Origin: Primulina eburnea
Lineage: Eukaryota > Streptophyta > Magnoliopsida > Lamiales > Gesneriaceae
DNA length: 64,000 nucleotides
NCBI RefSeq assembly: GCF_022965805.1
Contig: NC_133114.1
Span: 10,994,261 to 11,058,260, forward strand
Direction: 5' to 3'
Of this stretch, positions 56,326 through 64,000 are shown piece after piece. Below the pieces are notes generated by a model. It had not been told where the DNA came from, searched no databases, and saw nothing but the letters and a program-made list of their open reading frames with translations. Position 1 is the first letter of the stretch. Each line of letters opens with the position of its first letter. The position numbers were made by a program, and so were the translations under genes.

Positions 56326-57750
56326 GTGGCCAGTACTTCAGGCGGTGGTGAAATATTATTCAGCGAAGCAACAATAGTTTTAGAAGGCAGGCACAAATTT
56401 TGTGACACATGGATTATGGATTCAGGAGTGACGTGGCACATGACGGTTCAGAGAGAATGGTTCGATCATTATGAACCAGTCTCAGAGGATCTGTATTCAT
56501 GGAAAATGATCATGCCTTGGAAATCGCTGGGGTCGGTACTATCAAAATTAAAATGTTTGATGACACTATTCTCTCCATGCGGAAGGTACGACATGTGAAT
56601 GGACTGACGAAAAATCTTTTGTTCTTGGGGTAATTGGATGACATCGGGTGCAAAACCTGTATCGAGAAAGAGATCATGAAAATTGTGAATGGTGTGCTTG
56701 TGGTTATGAAAGCGGAAAAAGTTGCTGCATATCTGTATGTACTTTTGGGAGAAACACACAAAGAGGCAGAACTAGCTATTGCATCAATTGGTTCAGGAGA
56801 AGAATTAACAGTGTTATTACATAGAAAGCTCGGTCATATGTCAGAACGATGGTTGAAAATTATCTTAGAACGGAAGCTCCTGCCGAGACTTACAAAAGTG
56901 TCACTACCCTTTTGTGAGCATTGTGTTACCAGCAAACAACAAAAATTAAATTTTGACACTTCTACTGCCAAAAGCAAGAGCATATTGGAGATGATTCATT
57001 CGGATGTTTGGCAAGCACCGGTTGTATCTCTAGGAGGATAGAGATACTTTGCCTTGTTCATTGATGATTTCTCTAGGAGATATTTGGTGTATCCAATCAA
57101 GAAGAAATCAGATGCTTTCCAAGTCTTCAAAGATTTTAAAGCGCATGTTGAACTTGATTCTGAAAAAAAAATCAAGTGTCTGAGACTGACAATGGAGGAG
57201 AATATATCAGTGACGAATTTGATGCATATTGTCAACATGAAGTCATGAAAAGACAATTCATGACGACTTACACACCCCAACAGAATGGAGTGACAGAGCA
57301 GATGACTAGAACCTTGTTGGACAGAACAAGAGCTATGTTGAGGACTGCGGGTCTAGACCAGTCATTTTGGGTGGAAGCTGTCTCCTTCAGTGGCGATTGA
57401 TCTGAAGACTCCGATGGAGATGTGGACCGGAAAGCCGGTAGATTATTCTCATTTTCATTTGGAAGTTCTGTGTACGTTCTGTACAATGAGCAAGAAAGAT
57501 TGAAATTGGATTCGAAATCCAGAAAATGTATCTTCTTGGGATATGCTGATGGAGTTGAGGGGTTTCGCTGGTGGGATCCTACTCTCCACAAGCTTGTTAT
57601 CAGCAGAGATGTTATTTTCGAGAAAGATAAAGTAAAGGGAGATAAAGACATACTAAATTCAAAAACTACTATATTTCAAGTGGAAAATAAGACAGACGAA
57701 CTTCAAATTTCTTGTGAAGCAGTACCAAAGCACGAAGAATAAGAACATGT
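56326..57750 (+). pseudogene. Protease and integrase of element C, broken
   Basis: The protease DSG is in 'WIMDSGVTWHMT' (about 56413-56448). The integrase zinc region is 'LHRKLGHMSERWLKI ... CEHCVTSKQ'. Catalytic residues: Asp in 'IHSDVWQAP', Asp in 'ETDNGGEY' (about 57179-57200), Glu in 'GVTEQMTRTLLDR'. All three are present, with stops at 57039 and frameshifts near 57180 and 57400. The tail 'DSKSRKCIFLGYADGVEGFR' is typical of Copia integrase ends. Confidence 0.85.
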
Positions 57751-59340
57751 TGAGTCTGAGGTTTCCAATGTGAGGCAGTCAACTCGAGACAAAAGACCAC
57801 CAGGTTGGCTTTCAGATTATATCACTGAAAGCAACATTGCATGTTGTATATTACCAGAGGATGGTGAGCCATCGAGTTTCCACGAGGCTACTCAAAGCTC
57901 GGATGTATCCTTGTGGATGGTAGCAATGCGGGAATAATCGGAGGCATTAGACAAGAATAAAACTTTGAATCTTGTTACACTACCACGAGGGAGGAAAGCC
58001 ATTGGTAATAGATGGGTCTATAAGATCAAGCGTGATGGTAATAACCAAGTAGAGCGGTATCGTGCTAGATTGGTGGTAAAAGGATATGCTCAGAAAGAAG
58101 GCATTGACTTCAATGAGATATTCAATAGTCAGAGTAGTGTCGGTATTGTGTTCGGTATTTTTACCTACATCTAAAACAGCTAGATGTGAAAACAACATTT
58201 CTTCATGGAGATCTTGAAGAACAAATCAATATGCTCCAGCCAGAAGGTTTTGCGGAAAAAGGCAAAGAAAACTTGATTTGGAGTTTGAAAAAATCTCTGT
58301 ACGGTCACAAACAGGCTCCGAGGTGTTGGTACAAGATATTTGATTCATATATCATGAGCCTTGGATACAACAGACTGAGTACAGACCCTTGTACATATTT
58401 CATGAGGTCTAGTGATGACTATATCATGTTGTTGTTTTATGTGGATGACATGTTGGTAGCAGGCTCCAACAAAGAACATATCCAAGGATTGAAGGAACAG
58501 TTGGCTAGGGAATTTGATATGAAGGACTTGGCACCAGCAAACAAGATTCTGAGGATGCAAGTGCTACGAGACAGAAGTAACAGAAAGATTTGGCTTTCCT
58601 AGAAAAATATTTGAAGAAAATCTTGCAACTCTTTAACATGCAAGATAGTAAGCCAATTTCGACCCCTCCTCCTGTTAACTTCAAGTTATTCTCCGAGATG
58701 TGTCCTACCAGTGAAGCAGAGAGGATGAATATATATCGAGTACCATATTCATCAGCAGTGGGAAGTTGATGTTCGCTATGATCTGTACAGGACCGGACAT
58801 TGCTCAAGAAGTGGGAGCAGTTAGTCGGTATTTGGAGAATCCTAGACGAAGCATTGGAGCACTGTCAAGAGGATCCTTAGATACATTAAGGGTGCCTCAA
58901 ATGCTACATTATGTTATGGAGGATCATATTTTACAGTCAGGGGCTATGACGATTCAGATTATGTAGGTGATCCTGATAAGAGGAAATCTACTACTGGTTG
59001 TGTGTTTACACTTGTAGGGGAAGAAGTAAGCCGGGCTTCCAAAATGCAAATAGTTGTGGCATTATCTACAACAGAGGCAGAATACATGACAGCTACTTAA
59101 GCTTGCAATGAGGCAATAAGGATTAAAGTGTTATTAGAGGAGATCGGCCACAAACAAGAGAATGTTTCTTTGTTTTGTGACAGTCAGAGTGCCTTGAACA
59201 TTGCAAGGAATCCAGCCTTTCATTCCAAGACGAAACATATTGGAGTCCAAATTCACTTTGTGAGAAGTAGTAGAAGAAGGAAATATGGATATGCAGAAGA
59301 TCCATACAAAAGATAACATAGCTGATTTTCTGACCAACCC
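57751..59340 (+). pseudogene. Reverse transcriptase and RNase H of element C, broken
   Basis: 'RKAIGNRWVYKIKRDGN', 'ARLVVKGYAQKEGIDFNEIF', then 'TTFLHGDLEEQI', 'SLYGHKQAPRCWY', and the active site YVDD intact at about 58438-58449. RNase H pieces include 'YMRSSDDY' upstream and 'LSTTEAEYM', 'LFCDSQSALNIARNPAFHSKTKHI' near 59050-59260. Several stops occur. Confidence 0.85.
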
Positions 59341-59464
59341 AGTGAACACTGATAAATTTGAGTGGCGTAGATCCTCAAGTGTCCTAGCACAAACATAAGC
59401 AGTAGGCAATGACAAGTTTGATAAGATGTGTTTGATTATCAATCAAATCTCCACGTGAGAGAAA

Positions 59465-59923
59465 TGTTGGCAAGTGATTTGTCAAAGAAAATGGGCAGAC
59501 TATATTTAATAGGGTTGGTGGCAAAAACGTTTATAAAACGTGGGTTGGCATATTTGATGAGGAATTTTCAGACGACACATTTTATATGTGTCTTCACACG
59601 GACAAGGGGCTCTCTAAATAGAGCTCCTCTTTTTATTCTGAAATCATCCCTTCTTCGAGTTTTCTATCATCTTATAGCATTTGAGTGCTTAGCTCTACAA
59701 TATTTGCGAGGTGTTTTGTTCTCCTGTATTAAGAGAGTTTGTGTTTTCTTTGAAAACACAGCGAGCGGGTTGTACACCATAAAATATTATAGTGGAAATA
59801 TTTTCATCTTGCCTGTGGTTTTTACCCTAATAAATTTTAAGGGTTTTCTACGTAAATCTCGGTGTCCAGTTTATTCTTTATTTTCATATTTATTATCTCA
59901 AATTACCGCACATGAGACAAACA
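59465..59923 (+). repeat. 3' LTR of element C (459 bp)
   Basis: Starts TGTTGGCAAGTG after the purine-rich ACGTGAGAGAAA. Ends GAGACAAACA, then the target duplication ATTCA. Confidence 0.95.
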
Positions 59924-59928
59924 ATTCA

Positions 59929-60219
59929 TTATAGAACTCCTTGCTTATCTAGATACACAAGTATCTTAGTACTATTTTATGTTGATCTACCTATAATATT
60001 CCTGGTCCATCCCCTCCATTCTCAGTTGTCACTGGCTCTTTTCTTAACTTTCTACCCCGGTTCTCGGGAGTTTGTGTCTTCTTACGCGAGCGACTTGCTT
60101 CTGGCTTCTCAATGTCGTTAATTTACTCTTCATTCTAGAAGACCCAAAGATTAGAGAATATCCTGACCACGACTTCCTCCACTTCCTAACAATTTTATTT
60201 ATGGCCTACCTCAATCTAG
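59929..60219. other. Unassigned stretch right of element C
   Basis: No ORF with recognisable motifs and no repeat structure seen. Confidence 0.3.
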
Positions 60220-60798
60220 ATTAGGTTTTGCGAGACCCGGATATTTAACAGTGCATCAGCAAGGAGCCGAGGTTCAATACCCCAATCTCTCGTAAAAAAA
60301 CTACATAAAAATTTTGTTGAGTTCAAGACCTCAGCCTCTTATAAAACAATTTAAAAGAAAATATGGCAATGTTTATGACCCCGAATTCTCATAAAGAAAT
60401 TTTAAAAAAAGAGTTTAACTTCAAGATCCCAACCCTCATAAAATAAATAAATAAAAAGAGAGGCCGAGTTCAAGATCTTGAGCCTTATAAAGAAATTTAA
60501 AAAAGAAGAGTTGGTGCTTAAGACCCCGCCTTCTCATAAAAACATGAGGAGCCAAGGTTTAAGATCCCGACCCTCATAAAAAATTAAATAAGAAAGAAGT
60601 CGAGTTCAAGACCTCGAACTTTATAAAAAAATTTAAAAAAAGAGTAGTTGAGTTTCAAAACCCCTACCCCTAAAAAAATTAACTTAAAAGAGAAGTCGAG
60701 CTCAAGACATCGACCCAATAAAAAGAACTAAAAAAAATGAGCCGAGGTTTAAGGCCCCGTCTTCTCATAAATAAATTAAAAAAAGAGGGGATGATGTC
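60220..60798. repeat. Degenerate tandem repeat, left part
   Basis: About ten units of 50-65 bases built on GAG(T/C)(C/T)AAGACC(C/T)CGA..CTCATAAA followed by an A-rich TTTAAAAAAAGAG stretch. Units vary in length and sequence. No ORF. Confidence 0.8.
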
Positions 60799-60803
60799 CA
60801 AGA

Positions 60804-62529
60804 TGTCACGCCCCTAGTCCGAAGCGTCTGTGACATCCGGCATTGTTTAACAATTAAATTGAAAACAATAAAGCCTCGTATCAAATCAAACCAGTCTTTT
60901 TCATAAATGAAATATTGTCTTACAATGACAAAGGAATAAAATACATCAGAGTTTCTAATAGCGGAAACGAAAGAAAAGTAAAATGTTGAATTCTGATCTT
61001 GATCTCTGATTCACCAACCCCAGAAAGCATCTTGCTCTTCCTCATTCAGTTGCTCCTCATTCTTATCTGAAATTTGTAAGGGGTGAGTGTTTTGGGAAAC
61101 ACTCAGCAAGTGGGGGTCGATCGATTCCAAAGATACATATAGAACTTAGCTTTCTTAAAACATTCTTTTAACAGACTTTCAAAACTTAATATTCTTAACT
61201 TATCAAAACAGAGACAAATCCAAAAAAAATGACCAAATTCACCAGATGATTCAGAACAATTCAGAAACAGATTAACTCGATTCAGAACAGAACATATTAG
61301 AACGGACAGAACACTGTTACTCATCTCATTTCCATGGTCAAATTGTCCCCAATATGTTAGTCCTCTAAGGGGTGAGGCCAGAACATGGTTTTATACCCAC
61401 CAATGGGGGCCAGACAGAACATGGTTTTATACCCACCAATGGGGGCCAGAACAGAATTACAATTCTCGTCCCATTTCAATTTGAGTCGTAACAGTGCAAA
61501 CAGAATTCAGACAGAATTTTTCAGATATTCAGATTTCAGAGTTATTCGTACTGACACAGCGGAACCAAGAATTTCGATGCACAAAGAGAACACATAATCG
61601 ATCGAAATTTTAAAATAGAACACAGTTATTTTCGAAAATGACATACTAGCATGCATGTCACGTTATTCCATATCAAAGTTAAAAATAGAAATGAATTATA
61701 TAACAAAAGCCCACTTACTGTATTTTGCAAACTTTGCACAAGATTCCTCTCGAAAATTCGGCAGTACCTCGGCGTAACTCCAATAAACGCAGTCTTCGTT
61801 CGGGCAGCACTCCGACACTGGATAGCAACTATGGACTGCACGAAATGTCCTTCTCCTTCCTTTCCTTGCTTGGCCGAAATTTAGGAGTGTAAGGGGAAGA
61901 GGGAGCCGATTTTTTTGAAGGCTTTTTGTGATGGGTTTCTACAACATATGGTGCCCTATTTATAGGTGAAGAAAAAACCTTTCATCCACCCCATGGCCGA
62001 TTTCTTGAGGTCCAAGAATAAATTTATTGTGGTCAAGCTCCATCTCAAGCACCAAGGGTCATTTCCTGCATGATTAATGTGTCCTAACCCTTAGCTCCTC
62101 CCGCAGCTCCTTCATAGATCATCTCAATGGTCATTTCTTGCATACTTAATTTGTCTTGACCTTTAGCTCATCCCTTAGCTTCTTCCTTGGTTATCTCAAA
62201 GGTTGCTTATTGCACATTTAACTTGTCCAAACCTTTAGCTCACTTTTTAGGACAATCATGGTTGAGCTTCCTTGAGCTGAAAGATTGTGTCCTTGAGCTG
62301 GGGTTTTACTCCTCCCTTGGCAACACTTCAATGGATACAGTTACTTGTAGCTTGGCCGCCTGTTGAGCTAATCCTCGAGCTTAGAATCTACTTTCTCGAG
62401 TTAAATTTCATGAGATTTAAGTTATTATTTAAGTTGTTTAATTGAAACAAAAATTACTGAATCATTTTAAATAATTTTTTTTATATTACTTACTTGATTT
62501 GCTTCGGTCGAAATTTTCGGGTTCTCACA
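60804..62529 (-). mobile_element. Solo LTR, 1,726 bp, target duplication CAAGA
   Basis: On the minus strand it starts TGTGAGAACCCGAAAATTTC and ends ACTAGGGGCGTGACA, the style of chromovirus LTRs. It is flanked by CAAGA at 60799-60803 and 62530-62534. A minus-strand TATA (plus strand CCCTATTTATAGG) lies at about 61954-61966. A direct repeat 'AGAACATGGTTTTATACCCA' occurs at 61381 and 61418. No internal region. Confidence 0.85.
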
Positions 62530-62534
62530 CAAGA

Positions 62535-62660
62535 GCCCGATCCCTCATAAAAAAAAGGAGCCGAGGTTCAAATACCCCGACTAACATTAAAAAATTAAGG
62601 AAAAAAAGAGGAGTTGAAGTTCAAGACCTCATTCAAGAATCAATTATCATCTTCAAGACT
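62535..62660. repeat. Degenerate tandem repeat, right part
   Basis: Continues the unit seen at 60220-60798 (GAGCCGAGGTTCAAATACCC; GAAGTTCAAGACCTCATTCA), so the solo LTR landed inside this array. Confidence 0.75.
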
Positions 62661-62734
62661 TCAAAGAAGAACTTCAAGGTGTAATCGAAAATAAAATTCT
62701 CAGGTAAATTTCTTAATATTATTACGTCCGACCT

Positions 62735-64000
62735 TCAAACTAAAACTAACTGAATGAATAGTAAATGATAATAGAACTGACAGATGACACAAAATGATTA
62801 ACAACTGATATCAACAGTAAAACTGATTAGGATAAATCAATTAATCTAATTATATTCCGAAAGTGAGAAAACTTAGTCTCGAGCAATGGTTTGGTGAAGA
62901 TATCAGCTCCTTGCTGCTCAGTTGAGACATATTACAGTTTGATGTCCTTCTTCAAGGCATGATATCTGATGAAGTGATGCCTGACATCTATGTGCTTGGT
63001 CCTCGAGTGTAGAACTGGATTGTAGGTAATAGCAATCGTGCTTGTATTGTCACAGAATATGGGCGATTCTTTAGCATCAACTCCATAATCTCGCAGTTGT
63101 TGCTGAACCCAGAGCAATTGAGCACAGAAGCTTCCAGCAGCAAGGTATTCTGCATCAGTTGTGGAAGTTGCTATGGATGTTTGTTTCTTGCTGAACCAAG
63201 AGATCAGTCTTGTCTCCTAGAAACTGACATGATCCACTTGTACTTTTACGATCAAGCTTACATCATGCATAATCTGCATCTGAATATCCAACTAAATTGA
63301 AAGATGAGTCTTTAGAATACCATAACCCAACATTTTGTGTGCCCTTAAGATATTTTAAAATACGCTTGGCAGCTGAAAAATGTGATTGCATAGGATTTGC
63401 CTGAAATCTAGCACACATACAGACAGCAAATACAATATCAGGACGACTAGCAGTTAGGTACAATAATGAACCTATTAACCCTCTGTAAAGTTTCGTCTCA
63501 AGTGATATTGCCCCTTGATCAGTGTCCATTTTTACTGATGAGTACATGGGAGTACTTGCAGCCGAATACGATTCCATGCCAAATTTCTTCAGCAACTCCT
63601 TCGTGTATTTAGTTTGACTAATAAAAGTGCCTGTCTCCAGTTGCTTCACTTGTAATCCAAGAAAGAATGTCAGTTCACTCATCATGCTCATTTCAAATTT
63701 CTCCTGCATAAACTTAGCAAATTTCTCGCATAATTTGGGGTTAGTTGACCCAAATATGATGTCAAAAACATAAATTTGAACGAGTAAGATGTGATCATTC
63801 TTTGAAAATTTGAACAATGTCTTATCAACTGATCCAACAGAAAAATCGTGATCAGTTAGAAATTTTGAAAGAATTTCATACCAAGCTCTTGGAGCTTGTT
63901 TAAGACCATATAAGACTTTGTTCAAATGGTAGACATGATCAGGAAAATGATGATTGACAAAACCTGGAGGTTGTTCAACATCGACTTCCTCTTCCAACGG
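62735..64000 (-). pseudogene. Third SIRE-like Copia copy: reverse transcriptase and RNase H, cut by window edge
   Basis: Minus strand. 63997-63263 is open: '[19 protein letters not shown]', 'LKQAPRAWYEILSKFL', the active site read as YVFD (about 63760-63775) instead of YVDD, then 'FFLGLQVKQLETGTF' and 'ASRPDIVFAVCMCARFQ'. A TGA at 63263 follows 'SDADYA', with a frameshift soon after; RNase H continues to about 62870. Similarity to E3 runs left to about 62735 and then stops in unrelated DNA, so the antisense and sense accessory ORFs are missing from this copy. Confidence 0.85.

Larger units (their letters stand above)
54941..59923 (+). mobile_element. Element C: full-length Tnt1-like Ty1/Copia retrotransposon
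   Basis: LTRs 54941-55409 and 59465-59923 start TGTCGACAAG/TGTTGGCAAG and end CCAACA/CAAACA. They are flanked by the perfect target duplication ATTCA (54936-54940 and 59924-59928). Gag, protease, integrase, reverse transcriptase and RNase H are in Copia order, broken by many stops. LTR divergence by eye is several percent, so it is not recent. Confidence 0.95.

Noticed and set aside
1..64000. A host protein-coding gene
   Set aside because: No ORF set, exon pattern or motif outside transposon families could be supported anywhere in the window.

Overview
This is repeat DNA from a flowering-plant nuclear genome. I find no convincing host gene. Nearly everything is LTR retrotransposons, many inserted into one another, plus one cluster of tRNA-derived SINEs. 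The organism is a dicot: plant initiator-Met and Asp tRNA primer sites, chromovirus, Athila-like, SIRE-like and Tnt1-like lineages. From memory only, the accessory proteins of the SIRE-like copies resemble predicted proteins common in Lamiales such as Gesneriaceae, so the order Lamiales is a tentative guess.

Layout. 1-2.1 kb: TATA promoter, GC-rich repeat array and a truncated transposon ORF, broken by a SINE cluster that forms a 378-bp palindrome. 2.3-4.4 kb: the end of an LTR, a primer site and a gag lacking its capsid core (E1). E1 is cut at 4420 by a minus-strand, gag-only Ty3 element (E2) whose second LTR runs into a 100-N gap at 10535-10634. 10.6-19.5 kb: a minus-strand SIRE-like Copia element (E3), apparently inserted near the start of the 5' LTR of a plus-strand relative (E4, 19.5-27.0 kb). 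27.0-30.8 kb: the 3' half of the same family in inverted orientation (E5), which fits E4 as an inversion. 31.3-32.3 kb: a Copia gag-protease fragment. 32601-35937: a 3.3-kb solo LTR with target duplication AATAT. 36130-54851: a Tekay/Del-like chromovirus (element A, target duplication AATGA), split at 40580-51323 by a younger Athila-like element (element B, target duplication ACTGG). 54941-59923: a full-length Tnt1-like Copia element (element C, target duplication ATTCA). 60.2-62.7 kb: a degenerate tandem repeat interrupted by a 1.7-kb solo LTR (target duplication CAAGA). 62.7-64.0 kb: a third SIRE-like copy, minus strand, cut by the window edge.

How the genes relate. Each element encodes, or once encoded, gag plus protease, reverse transcriptase, RNase H and integrase. 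Almost all are broken by stops, frameshifts or lost catalytic residues. The notable exceptions are accessory genes. The SIRE-like copies carry a divergent pair downstream of pol: a small antisense ORF with its own TATA box and a long sense ORF with a conserved head, basic middle and helical tail. Element B keeps an intact 380-residue plant transposon protein ORF behind its own GC-rich array.

Two sequence-level patterns stand out. GC-rich arrays of self-complementary short motifs, each family with its own core, lie near promoter regions. Families are also peppered with a private short word (AACTGA/TCAGTT in the SIRE-like copies, AATCTG in E2).
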